Of a stretch of DNA of 64,000 nt, positions 11,281 through 23,800 are shown one piece after another. The notes beneath the pieces were generated by a model, which searched no databases, was not told the DNA's origin, and worked only from the letters and a program-made list of their open reading frames with translations. A program made the position numbers and the translations under genes. Every line of letters begins with the position of its first letter. The stretch's first letter is position 1. Source of the stretch: Cinclus cinclus (Eukaryota > Chordata > Aves > Passeriformes > Cinclidae); the NCBI RefSeq assembly GCF_963662255.1, contig NC_085047.1, forward strand, positions 105,022,181 through 105,086,180, written 5' to 3'.

Positions 11281-11626
11281 AGAATTCCTACCCATATTTT
11301 GTGCCTCTGCCAGTCCAATGAACTACCTGCTGTGTAGCCTTCTCATTGTCTCCTCTTTGAAAGGAAATACTCCTAGGAGATTTCTGTACTTTGAGTGTCT
11401 TTTATGTACCTTGCAGTTACTACCCCAGGGTGGTTGGTTGATTGATGTCATGGGACAGCTACTGTGCCTTGGGTTAAAATATTGACAAGAGAGAACTGGC
11501 TTGTGTGACCACTTGGTTCAAGAAGTCAGGATTCATGCTGCTTAATAATGTCTGCTGCATCTTCCACACGTATGAATTTCCCCAGGTCATAAGGGGACAG
11601 ACTCAACTCAATTTTTACTACTCTTC
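11281..11626. other. Unique or unrecognisably decayed sequence
   Basis: This short interval lies between the old CR1 relic and the next LTR. It may still belong to either, but I see no specific match and no gene. Confidence 0.4.
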
Positions 11627-12211
11627 TAAGGTGGGTTGACCCTGGTCAGCAGACAGATACCCACCCAACATCTCTCTTAATCTCCTGTCTCATGAGATTG
11701 AAGTGGGGGAAAGGGGAAACACAAGGAAGGTCAGAAGACTCATGGGTCAAGATCATGACAGTTTAACAGGGAGAGGAAAAGATGAGTGCACAAGCAAAGC
11801 AAAAGGAGGAATTCATTCAGTACTTTCCACAGACACACAGATGTCCAGTCATTCTGAGAAAAGCAGGTTCTCAGCACATGAAATTGTTTGTTTAGTAATA
11901 TGAACAACAAATTAGTAAGAAGAAACAACAAATGCCTCCCCTTTGTCCTTTCTTTCTGGAACTTTTATTGCTGCATATGGTGTGAATTATTCCTTTGGTC
12001 ATTTCATGCCAGCTGTCCTGCCTGTGCCCTCTTTCAGCCCCTTGCCCACTCCCAGCCCACTCTTGGGAGAAGGAGGAGAGAGCCTTGACACTGTGCAACC
12101 TGCACAGTCTCAGCAGCAGCCCAAACACCTGTGTGTTATCAGGACTGCTTTAGCCACTGATTCAAAGCACAGCATCATACAGACTGCTTCATCCCAGCCA
12201 GACCCAGTACA
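11627..12211 (-). mobile_element. Old avian ERV LTR, minus strand
   Basis: Read on the minus strand the element starts TGTACTGGGTCTGGCTGGGA, at 12211. It passes through the TGATAACACACAGGTGTTT segment, a GACCAAAGGAATAATTCA segment and an AATAAA signal (TTTATT on plus, 11964-11969). It ends GGGTCAACCCACCTTA at 11627. This is the layout of a widespread avian ERV LTR whose fresh copies begin TGTGCTGGTTTTGGCTGGG. The 3' end shares the GGGTCAACCCACC motif with the block at 62217. The flanks CTCTTC and ATCTCC agree at only four of six bases, so the duplication is decayed or my boundaries are slightly off. It is clearly older than LTRs A and B. Confidence 0.8.
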
Positions 12212-12420
12212 ATCTCCACCCCTTACTGAAGATCATTTCCATTATACCTAGCAGGCACAGATGTGTTGGCACCTGCCCATGTGGGTTAACCTCTGTGCTG
12301 CCAGTTGGTTTGTTTCCATTGCCACCCTCACAGGCAGTGTGCCCATGGGGGTCACTATGGGAGTAGAGCACTGGCCACTCTAAGTGCAGCTGGAGGTCCC
12401 TCACTTCTGAAAATTTGCAT
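12212..12420 (-). mobile_element. Polypurine tract and 3' internal ERV remnant (tentative)
   Basis: Read on the minus strand, the bases just before the LTR are AGTAAGGGGTGGAGATTG. This purine-rich run sits where the plus-strand primer (polypurine tract) of a retrovirus belongs. The preceding minus-strand segment contains GTGAGGGTGGCAATGGAAAC, which resembles internal sequence of avian ERVL-type elements as I remember it. If so, the LTR at 11627-12211 is a 3' LTR with part of its internal region, and not a solo LTR. The region is not open and no protein domain is certain. Confidence 0.4.
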
Positions 12421-13070
12421 GTCCCTCTTTCTCCTTTGGCAGCTTTGATAACTTGTTAGAATCCACACAGCAGCTTTCCACTTCCCATAGGTTCCTGTAA
12501 CATGACAGGATCTGTTGGTAAACAGAGCACAGAGCCTTTCACCTTTAGGTGTTTCCAGGACTGGTGGGTAGAAATGTGTTCCAGTGTGTCTTCATGTGAG
12601 GAAATGTTCCCAATATGAAGAGTGATGGGAATGACACCAAAGACCTGATCTGTTTCTTTACATGCATCTCCTTCTTGGGGAGAAATTGGAGACTTTGATA
12701 GATGGGAAAGTCTCTGAGAAAGGGAAACACTTGTGCCATCAATATAAAGCCCAAGGAGTTCTGTATTCTCTGCATCAAATTCTTGAAAGCTGATTGCAAT
12801 TCATGAGGCAAAACAGAACGGAGCAGCCAGAAAACACATCAGGGATATAGTGTGGGGAACATAAGTTGAAGCTGTGTGTTTTACAAAACTCTGACTAGAT
12901 CTACAATACCAGGCAGTGTGAGTGTGGAGGTAAAGACACTCCTGCAAATACTGGGGTAGCTGCTCTGCCTTGTCTGAAAGAGAATGGGTGCCCTGCACTC
13001 TGCCATATCTGAAGTGCTGACACCTGGAAATTAATAGCTGGCAGTTCTTCTTTATCAGGGGGCTATTTGT
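12421..13070 (-). other. Possible further ERV internal sequence, unrecognised
   Basis: Two neighbouring minus-strand frames (12801-12998 and 12545-12811) lead toward the ERV remnant. I cannot match either to gag, pol or env, so continuation of the element is only a guess from position. Nothing else is seen here. Confidence 0.2.
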
Positions 13071-13088
13071 ATATATATATATATGTAT
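13071..13088. repeat. Short (TA)n run
   Basis: TATATATATATATATG follows TTTGTA in an AT-rich context. It is a minor dinucleotide repeat. Confidence 0.8.
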
Positions 13089-16000
13089 GTTTTTAAAGGA
13101 TTAGAACATTTTGTACTTTTTCAGAGACTATCACTTGAAAGAAAACTTATTTGTCCAGGCTGTGAGACCTGACTGCAACCTGGAGTCAGCAGGCAGCCTT
13201 TCAGGTTTAGGAAAATCAGAATGTAGAGGTCATGTCTCTATTTTTTGCCCTTTATAGTTACAAAAGCACTTGAATTCTTTCACCCACCAAAATGGTTTCT
13301 GGCTAAAAAAGGCTGGTTATTACATGCTAAAGAATTGCTTTGGCTTTGGAAATAGCAAATTCAGTAATACTTAGCAAAAAGCCATGCATCTGGACCACCT
13401 GAACTGATTTAAAGGTATGTCTAGTGAAGGCGAGGAATACAACATGGGCAAGTAGAGTTACCTTTAAACATTATCCTTTAAGCAGTCCAATTTATGGAGA
13501 TATTTGCTATTTATATCATTACTAGAGGAGGGAAGGGAAAGGAAAAAATACATTAAAATTAAAAATGGAAATCAGGTCCTGTTGCAGTCTAAACTTCTTT
13601 CACCTAAATTAAAGACTAATTTCTTCTGACATAGGCACTCATACAAATGAGGTGTGACTGTTAGGCCAGTAGATCAAAAGTTCTGTGTGCCAGCAAGAGG
13701 GCATCTGGGGTATTTAGTAGTTAGCTGATATCAGGAGAAGTGAGTGACCAATAGGCAATGTCAGAACAGTATATTGACAGGCATGGAAGTAAACCAGAGT
13801 ATTGCTCTGCTGTACACCCATGTGTTGTTGGAATTGAATTAAAGAGGAGTCAGCATGGGCTGAGCCTCTGAGAGACATCATCCTCACTGATACATGTTGG
13901 CTTTGCTTTATCATCTGGATTTTTCTTTCCTTGCATTCACTCTATTGGCAAACAAAAAGTCTCTCTTGGGGCTGAGGACTTAGGTGAGGCATTTGAAGTC
14001 TGGGCACTGCATTATTGAGCTGAGCAATGCATTTTGGAAAGCAAGACCCTGGTACATCTTCCATCTTCCAAAACACATCATCCTTATAAATGAGTGTAGA
14101 GAATTGCTGTACCTCTGTAATATGGGGAAGTAAAACACAGAGAAGAAACAGACATTTTATCCAAAACAAATGGGCTGAAGAACAATATTGCTCATCAGAG
14201 TAATCAACTTTAAAGAGTCCTTTCTTGATCTCAATCTTCGTTCACTTATTGCACTTAGGTTATTTTAAAGACATCAGTGTAACTATTTTATGTCTGCTTT
14301 TGTTAATTTTCTTTAAGTACAGTAAAATAACATTTTATTGCTTGCACAATTCCCTGATCAACTGCATTTTCTTTGTCACACTTGCTTGGCAAGTAAAACT
14401 GCCTGAGCTGTGATGGTTGGGTAAATTAGTATCATTCACAAGCTCATTTTGCACTTTGGAGTGTCAAGTGTTGTTTGACTATGAAAACTTCTTCCCTGTT
14501 GTTGTTGTTGGATGTGGGAGGAAGGGTAAATTTTTGCAATGGAAGACTGAGACGTACTTTTGATGTCAGTTTTATATATGTTGATAAAACCTGCAGACAC
14601 AAATCAGCTTCTGACTGCAATTTCACTAGTGTGCCATAACTTCCCACATGGTCTAATGAGTAAGCACAAAGGGAATAATAGGCCTATTGATTTATATCTT
14701 ATTTAACAAAACAAAAAATATTGATGACAGTGTGCAATTTTGGGGGGAATGTTAGGAAAGAAAAAAAACTACAAGCAAGAAGGAGAGTGAAGTTCTCAAA
14801 CCCTTGTGTTGCACAATGCCAGGGATTTAAATTAGGGGTGTCTCAGATTAACCTGTGAGAGAGGCAAGCTCTCTCTAGAGGTTCAATGCCCTCTTGTCAA
14901 GGTGTTGGGATCTGCAGGGGAGGCTGGCAGCTCCCCTGCTGCCTGCCTGAGCTTTCTCCCTGCAAAACCAGGGCATGGATGATGAGAGGCAGTGACTTGC
15001 TCCGCAGTCTTCAGAACTGTGGCCACAATTCAGCTCGACGTGGTTGTGAGATCACCCCAGCAGGTGCTCCAGGGTCCTCCTGTGCTTATGTGGCCTGCAG
15101 GGATCAAATTCAGACACTTCAAGTCTCTCATTAGCCTATGGAAGGGGAGAGACTTAAACCTCTGTGAATTTAACTGGCAAACACAGGTTAGATGTTTACC
15201 TTAGATGGAGTGATGATTTCTAAAGAAGCAAAACAGATTTTTATTCCTACAAAGCCTAGTTTTGGACAACTTTAGGTTTATATGCTGACGTCTGATATAG
15301 AGGCATTCTGTCTGGTGTCACACAGAGACACAAAACTCAGATTATGGAAGATAAGATCCAAAAATACTGCCCTGGGACACTTCCCACTGATGAAACACTG
15401 TGAGTACAGAGATGCAGGAGGCAGCCTTATGAGTGTAGGGTTATGATTGTGAAAACTCATATTTTTTATGCCACTGGCACCATTCCTGACATAAATATTT
15501 GTTTTTAAAACCAACTAACAGAGACAAAGTGCATGCAGCTGAAAAATTGCCAATTAACTATTGCGGGTGGGTTAGAAGGGGTCAGCTGCATTTCATTCTG
15601 AGCAGTCAAGGGTAATATTGGTGCGATGGAAAAAGACAGAAAGATGTACTTATTAATGATTATCAAAGGGCAGAATTTTAGATCTTACAATTGACATGGG
15701 CTCCTGAAGTCTGCTAATTAAACCATCTGAAGATTTGATCAAAGGCATTTAATGTGGAGATTGCTTAGCAAGATGCAGATAATTAGATGAAGGCTACTAA
15801 TGATTTACTTCTGCAAAGTGTAACCTAGCCCTGCTGACTGAAAAGTGACATTTCCTGCAAATCCTGTGGTTTGTGTTCCTTGGTGTAACAGCCTAATGGT
15901 TAAATACCAAGTACAGATCAGGCCAAGAACATGCCTTGTATTAAATATAAACAGTTTGAACTGGAGAACAGTGACACTATAGGTTAAGAAGGGATAGATA

Positions 16001-17827
16001 TCCTTTCAAAGAGCACAGTGCTCTTCACTGCCTGAAGAGATGCCTCAGTTTTTATGCCTGGAGCTAAGTGAGATGATTCCTACAGCTAACATGGGATTTA
16101 GCTGGGACTGAATTAGCAAAAATAGCTGTGCCTGCAGTTCTGTCACTGCCTCCTGTGGCTGCCACCTTCACACTAAACTCTGGGTCTCACTTTTCCTTTT
16201 GCAGTGCCATGAGCTCCCCCAAGCCTAAGAGCTGAATGCCCTCTCCCAGATGCCCCTGTTCTCTGGAGAAGACCGATCACCTCTGCACACCCAGAGCTCT
16301 CCTTCTGAGGCAGAGGGCAGCTCTTCCTCCACCAGGGGCTCTTAGGTATGGATTTGTGGGTTAGTTTTGCTTCCCACAGGAACAGGAGGTCAGGCTGTCT
16401 GCTTGCTTCCTAAACATGTACTCTGCTGACTGGATTAAGAGGTAAGGTTCTACTCTTCAAGAGGCTTAGAAGGAGCTTGAGGGCATTTTTCAGGTGAGCT
16501 GCTGCTGAAATCTGGCAGACTGTCACTGCTGCTCGTACACAGACTTGAGCTCTGCTGAGATGATTGTTTCTGTCAAGGTGTACGTGACACTCAGCATTCC
16601 TACTGGCAGAAATCCTGTGTTGGGGGAATTTTGTGAGTAGGAATGCAGGCATCCTGAGAAATTCAAATAAAAGTTAATTTAGGTAGAAGGTGGCCTGAGG
16701 TTTCAGACTTACACATCATTTAAATCTAACCTCTACTGGCCAATTGGTTTAACCATTCCTTTCCAAAATGTCTTAGTAAGTAACCGTAATTTGAGGTGTG
16801 ATTAAGCTTTGTCCATTTTTCTCCAAAAAACAGCTCCACGCAAAAAATTCCCATAAATTATCCAAAGGAACAGCAGTCCTCAGCCTTAATTGCAGTATTC
16901 ATTACGCACTTACACTATCATAGAAGCTCTTCGGATTTAGTGAAATTCAAGATTTTTTTTTTTTGTTCATAATTTTAACATGCATCCTGAGGGAAGCTTC
17001 TGTGGAGAGGCAGCAGGCTCTGAAATGAGCTATGGCTGTTGCTGAGCATTACAAAGCAGTTGAGACCCTCCTCCTCCCAGTTCAGACCCTGTTCTTGCTC
17101 CCAGCTGTCCTTGCTTGCTCTCAGAGGTCACCTTACCAACACCACTGCAGTTCTCCAAGCTCTGAATTCACCTCTCGGGCCAAACAGGCAGACCAGAAAA
17201 CTCTGCTGTAATCCAGAACCTGGGCAAACCTTTTGTCAGCTCCAGGAGGCTGGATCTTGCATGGTGCCCCATGGGTCAGACCCTGACAGAGAGGTGAAGG
17301 AGAGAGGAGCATGAGTGCATCGCCAAAAACCTGAAGGCAACTGGGCTTGATGACTGCATTTTTGTGGTGCCTACAGCTCCCCTGTCTGCCCCACATCGCC
17401 TGGGTGTGGCGTCTGGTCCAGAAACTAAAATGTTAGGAACTGGTATTATGGCTTTGTCAGTAATCCCTGTGGTTTCCTGGTTACATGGTAGGGAAGGAGC
17501 CAGGTACTCAGCACCTCCATGGTGGCTGCATGGCTTTACTGGGAGCAAACCTGGGTTAGGACAGAGCTGGGCTCAACAGGGCTGGGCTAAGGAAGAGGAG
17601 AATGGAGAGACTCCCACAGTGCTGCTGTAGCCAGAGGATTCTGTATGACAGTGAAGCTACTGGGTAAGCAGGTAGGATAGACTGTGTCTTGAATGTTCAA
17701 AGAAACAAAATGGCATTTGGTGGACTAAGGTGGAAGTAAGATTAGAGACAGGTCACAATGGATAGAAAATAAATGAAAGAAATCCAAGCTGGATTTATCA
17801 GTAATTAAAGATTAGAAGGGAAGGAGA
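13089..17827. other. Unique non-coding stretch
   Basis: No gene or transposon is recognised. 15630-15900 is a candidate regulatory block (see its own entry). 16200-16345 has an acceptor-like TTTTCCTTTTGCAG and a donor-like AGGTATGG, but all three frames between them contain stops, so it is not an internal coding exon. 17039-17630 is more GC-rich with frames on both strands, none recognisable. There are short T/A runs near 14765 and 16951 and a short GTT run near 14500. Confidence 0.5.
15630..15900. promoter_or_regulatory. Candidate enhancer-like block with TCF/LEF-type sites
   Basis: Two ATCAAAG cores, the TCF/LEF binding core, lie at 15662-15668 and around 15738-15745. They sit among TTAATGATTA, CTAATTAAACC, GATAATTAGATG and CTAATGATTTAC homeodomain-like sites. 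The block is not repetitive. Clustering of these cores is typical of developmental enhancers, but AT-rich DNA yields them easily, so this rests on pattern only. Confidence 0.25.

Positions 17828-17828
<1 letters not shown>

Positions 17829-17894
<66 letters not shown>
17829..17894. repeat. (AAT)n microsatellite, about 22 units
   Basis: An uninterrupted ATA/TAA/AAT trinucleotide run of about 66 bp. Pure trinucleotide tracts of this length usually vary in length between individuals. Confidence 0.98.
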
Positions 17895-20800
17895 GTCTGG
17901 CAAGCCAGAAGTGGAGTAGAACGTGAATTCTGGATAAGAAAAAGCCAAAAAATTGAAATATTTTAAAAACAAAGCAGTGATAGTGGAAGACCTGCTGAAG
18001 ACCCTGAATAATTCCTATTTTAGAGGGTTCCTAGTAGTTTCTGATGGATTACTATTTAGATCTGGCTAGTTTTAAATCAGCATGTCTTGCTTCCAATTTT
18101 GTCATTGATATTCATCCTCCATTCTGAAATAGCATAGAGAGGACAAATTTTAAGTTTCTGCAGAATGCTATAGTGTATAACATTTGTTTTGTCTAGATTG
18201 ATATATTTCAGGTAAATGTTTATGTTATTAATTTTTACTGTAACCCAGGATGTAAGAAAACCTTCAACTATGTTAAAAATGAAACTAAATGAAAAATCAA
18301 TTTTCAAACAAACCCCACAATGTTCCCTTTAAAAATTATCTATTTCCCCAGCCCAAGCAAATGTTTGCAGAAGAACCATATTTCTACAAAATATTTAATT
18401 TCAACTTGCCAGCAGTGAAAATTTGCTTCATCAGGAGCTGACCAGTTTTGTTATTGATTCAATCAAGGAAAGAGTGCAGAAGAAAAGCCCAGTGACTGAT
18501 TTACTACTGACTTTTGCTCTTATGCATTTATTTACACTTATGGGCAGGAAGTGTAAAACACACACACACATACACAAAACCAGGCCAGTGCAATTTGATA
18601 ATGCAATTCAGATCCATGCAGTACAGGTATAATTACATAAAGAACAAGGCAATACAGAAGCAGGTACAATATTTATGTTATCCCTGAATATGTAGAATTC
18701 ATATAATTTGGGTTTAATTGTCCATGAACCATATCTGGTACTCATCGGTTTTGAGACTTCATCTGCTTTCAACTTAATTGCTAAAGAGACATTATGTCTC
18801 AGCAAGGATAAAGACCATTTTTGTTGTACGTTGTTAATAAGGAATAAAGTGCAAAAAACCAAAAAGGAAACACAATGCCTTTGGGAATAAAACCTCTCAG
18901 CAATTGAAAACCTCTCTGTGATTGGGGATGATGATATATCAAAAGGGTAGAAAACTTCCTCCAACATTAGACAATGAGCAAGCTCTGCATTTGAACGCTC
19001 CTGCATTTGAGCAAATACATGGTTCTCTGGATAAAAACAAAATAAGTAATTAATTGCAAATTATATGGTGATGGCAATTCCTGTTGAGAACTCGGCTGAA
19101 TTTTCTAGTGTTTAGTAGCTCTCCATCCCACAGTGCCCTCTTCTGAGATACAGGAAAGCCCAAATATGATGGGAAGAGACACAAGCTCTCAAAGCTTTGC
19201 CAGTACATCACTTCTCAGGGCTCTCTTGCTGCTTAGGGTGGGCTGCTTTAACCCAGGAGTGCAGATACAGGAACTGTTTCAGTAGGCATCCCTACAGAAC
19301 CTATATTTGCTTCTCTTACATTTGCTAACCTTTCCTGTCCTTTATCCCATATCAGAGAGCTGAACTTTGCATTTTTTACTCTGATTGACTTAGTTCCTGC
19401 TCACTGCTCTCTTTACTGTTAGGTCAGCCATCTCCATTGAGTAAAATATCCAAATTTTACTTTCACTGTCCCTTCCAGATCTCCAGCATTATCTCTTCAA
19501 GCCGTGTAACACAGTCACTACAGCCACTTTGAATCTGTGAACTGATTGACAACTTGCTAAGCTGTTTCATATGTCATCCAAAACCATCCACACCTCTATC
19601 TTGGATCTGGAAGCAGTAAAATCGCTTAAGTTAGAGGGCAGATCTGCTGGGAAAATTGCTGTTAATGTGCTAAACGTGATGTTCATGCAAATTGCAGGCA
19701 CAGTGTTAATATCAGTGCAATTCCCAGGGCCCAGGCTGTCTTCAAGAATAAAAATGTGTGGCATTAGTTTGAGGTGATGCTTCTTGTTGGGGGCTGACAC
19801 AATTGTGGAAGATGAGGCAGAGATATGTATGTGGATGTTGTATGTTTTATTGCCTTCTCAGACATGCAACCACGGGTCTTCTGAAGTCACCTTTGCTCTT
19901 GTACAAATTTGATGAGAATATGGTAGCTGCTATCCAGATTTCTCTTTTCCCTCACTATTGTGCATTTCTGCCTGCCTGTTCTCTGTCTATTCTGCCTATT
20001 TCTCCTCCTGATTCTGTAGTTCAGATCCTCATTCATGCCTTCTTAACTTTTCTTTGGCCAAGTCCTTATTATTGCCCACTAATATCCCTATTAGCCATAG
20101 TATCCTTTTTTCACTGGTGTCTTTTTTAACTCCCATCTTAATGTTACCCTCTCCTGGTATATAGGCTGCCAAATGGACTGTCTGCCTTTTTCTACACTTG
20201 GATAAACTCAAGGGTGAAATAAATACACTTTTATAAGTACATTTATACTGGTAGGGGACCCTGATTGCTCCATTTTCCCCAGCAGTGTGGATTCTCCAAC
20301 CACTGCCTGGGGATAATCACGGTGAGGTATGTGGCATTAAGGGCTCCCTATGCAGCGGGTCAGCAGATGGCTGGCATGAGCAGGAGAGGCCAGCTGAGGA
20401 TTCAGTGGACAGTCTGGTAAGTCCTGCAGATCTGCAAGATGGGCAGTTTACAGATGTGTATGCTGGGGTGTCTTCTCAATTTGGGTGTTAAACAGGATGT
20501 ATTCATGATGCTTCACAGTTTGAGATGTGAATCTTGGCTGACTAAAGCCACCTTGAATTTGAAGGTATTTTTGCATTTAGTCTTCTGTTCAGAAAGCTGT
20601 GTTTCAAGTTCCAAGGCTTTTCACAGCAGTCATCTTTAGATATAAATAAATGTATTTTCTAGTAAAAGCAGAAGACCAGCATTCCACAGTTAGTCAAATA
20701 TAACTTTATCCTGCAGAAGTCAAAGGGATGCTGTCCAATGACGCTGAAGATCATGTGATAGCCATTAGTCAATATTTGCTATACAGTAATTTTCAGGTCC

Positions 20801-23800
20801 TTGTTCTATTGGTGCTGTTGTGAAATGCCTGAAACAGTTAGTTTAGCCTTTATTTTAAAAGCATTTCTTGTTATTTTTCCATATATCATTAATCTATTCA
20901 GACTAGTTTACAAATTTACGTAAATCCTATTGTTTAAAGAGAAAAGAATGTCAAAATAGCTTCAAATATCTTCCATTATGTTCTTTGTTGCTCTGCTGTG
21001 TTTCTGTCTCTATCTATATTTTATTATTAAGATCTGATTTTTCTTTTATGATGTGAGGTCTGTCAAAACAATGCATTAAATAATTCTGAATCATTATTAT
21101 CCAATACTACATCTGTTGCTTTTTTTCTTAGTTTTCTTCCCCTTCCCTTTGATGGTCCAGGATTGAAATCTGCTATTTTCTTAATATTATTCAGCTGTGG
21201 CTGAAATATTCTTTTGTCCTCCTACGTAGAATGCTTCAAACTACTGTGTTCATCATTCAAAGACCTTGAAGGGTCTTGCCTGTGACTATTCCAGGTGTCT
21301 TGGTCCTTACACTGCTTCTTTCAGTCAGTATTGAGAAGCTGGTCTGCAGCAGCTCTGGAAAGCTATGGACAGAAAGGTGGAGAAGGCCAAGTATCATGGG
21401 ATGATTTTAGAAAGCATGCTATCCAAGGCCTCAGAACTTCATGGCCTGCACAATTTTTTTTGGGAGAGTCCAAGTAGTTGAGATGAGGTGCAGCCTGCAG
21501 GGGTTGCTTGAAGCCTGAGGAAGCCTGAGGATAGCCTTGCTCTGCAGGCTGTGGGATGCTCTATGGGAGATCTGCCAGTCAGGCACCAAGGAGTAGAAAG
21601 CACAAACAAAACATATGAGGCCTCCTAATTCTTCAGCTCAGTCCCAATAGAATGTAGGGAATCATGAACAAATATCTAATTTTAAAATGTCTGTTCAATT
21701 CACAAAAGGCTGCAAAATGTTTCCCCAGATTTTTACAAACTTATGGGCTGGCCTAAAATACAAAGACCCCAGCCAAGCTGTGCTTCAGGAAAAGGTCAAG
21801 GGCAAAGCCCCAGGTTCCTTCAGTGACAGGAACTGCCTTGATGAAATATTAGATGATCATAGCAAGTGGAGTTTCCTCATCTTACAGATGATGGTGAAAG
21901 ATATTCAAGTGCTCTCATCATGCCAGGGTAAAATTACCCATCTCTCTCTGAATTAGCTGTAAGTACATAGACAGGGAACAAAACTTCAAGACATCAGTGC
22001 CACCAGACTTAATGCAACCAAGACACGATGGCACCAGTGCACCCACTCCAACAACTTGGGAACTATCGGGTTTCAGAATGATGCAAACTTCTCTCTCCAA
22101 AGCTGCTTACATCATTCTTTGGAGAAACTATGTTGGCTGTGCCTATTACTTTTTCAGACCCTTTTCTAGTTTGTCTAAATATGGTTTTCCTTAGAGATTT
22201 TTTAAGGTTTTGTCCTCTTTCTGCCTTCTATATGTAGTCACTTGCTTTGCCTTGAACAGCTTGTGAGTGCAAGGTGGCACTTAATATAGAAAATCTAAAG
22301 CGAATGTGGACAATAAGTCAGTAACGTCTGTGTTGGAAGACGGCATTAGGACTCAGACTGATTTAATCATGGCTTTACTTTGCTATTCTTTTCTCCTGGG
22401 CACCCCAGAAATAGAGTAATTGCTTCATGAGACCTCAGTTTAGAGATAGGCTGAACGTTGTTCTTTGAAATGCCAGTGTAGCTTGTAAACTGGTGGTCAC
22501 TGTACAGATGTGTGAAAATGTATGAATGTGTGTATATGTGGTCTTATATATTTCAAATTCAATTATTAAAATGTTCTCCTTCTTGTGATTTATATGTGGT
22601 GCTCCAGCCAAGATCACATCATTCTGGAATGCAATGGAACAGCAGAGACAGACTGTTTGTATAATCACCTCTGGTAAGAGCTGGGAGCTGGCTGTGTCTC
22701 AGCACAAGTTCCAGGGTGATGCCCTAGCCAGTGAACTCTTCACTACATTGCAAAGAGTATTGCTGGTGCCTTCTGTTCACTTTGTGCTGCTGTGTGCTTA
22801 AAGGAGCAAACACTTCAGATTCCAAGAAAACTTGGAACCTGAAAGGTTGCCTTCAATTAGCCAGCTTGCCTTTAATTAGCACACTTAGGTGGGCAGAAAG
22901 AGACACGGAGCCTACTCTGTGAAATACACAGACATTTCATGGTAGACCAGCATCAGTTTGGAACTTTTTAAAAAGTAACTGTATGGAGTTTTAAAAGTAA
23001 TTGTAGGAGCTCTAGGAGCTTTCTTCACGCCCACCACAGGTGAGACTCCAGCTCAATTTGATCTATTCACCTTCTGACTCTTATATTGCTGGATCCAGCT
23101 TTCGTAGGAGTTGGACACAGGTGACTAGTCTGGCTGCCTTTCGCAGAGAGAAGAAGCAACACCAAACCTTTGCAGCCTGAGGAAAGGCCCAAGCACCATT
23201 CCTCTTGTCTGAGCTCTGCAGGGGTGTGCTCAGTGGCTCTGGGGGAGCCATCAGGCTACCTTACAGCACTGCCTCACAGGTTGCCTTGCCTGGAGGAGGG
23301 CTGGATACCAAGCAGGTATTCAGTGCTGCTTCCTAGTTCTCTGTGCTGGAGGAGTGAGGCAGACATCTGACATTGATACCTGACAGCCTTGCCTCTGGAG
23401 GTGTCATTGGAATTCACTCCACAGAAGAAGAAAATTACTTATTTTCTTACTACTTATTTTCAACAGGCTGAAATATTTTCTTCTCCTCCTTTTCCCTCAG
23501 ACTAGGTGGCTGCATTTTGATGCTCTTGCAGACAAAATGAAATGAGATGGACTGGAGCCAGTATAATATTGCCTGCAGTGCTGTAGTCAGAATCACAAAG
23601 GAGAAACTTCTGTGTCGTGTTCTACTGAAACCACATCACTGGCATCAGTTATTGCTGTTTCTAATCAATATAAATGTGCAAAACATTGTGTAAACTCTTT
23701 AGATTTTGCAGATAGTTTCACAATGCCATTAGTTCTTTCTGACTACCTGGGCAAGCATCTATTACTCGGCAACATGATGAAACATTAACCTTCCCCTGTA

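Noticed and set aside
16206..16345. Possible internal exon between a TTTTCCTTTTGCAG acceptor and an AGGTATGG donor
   Set aside because: All three forward frames contain a stop within the first dozen codons or so.
18608..19006. 132-codon minus-strand frame
   Set aside because: No recognisable domain, AT-driven composition, and a plus-strand frame overlaps it. Lengths like this are expected by chance in 64 kb read in six frames.
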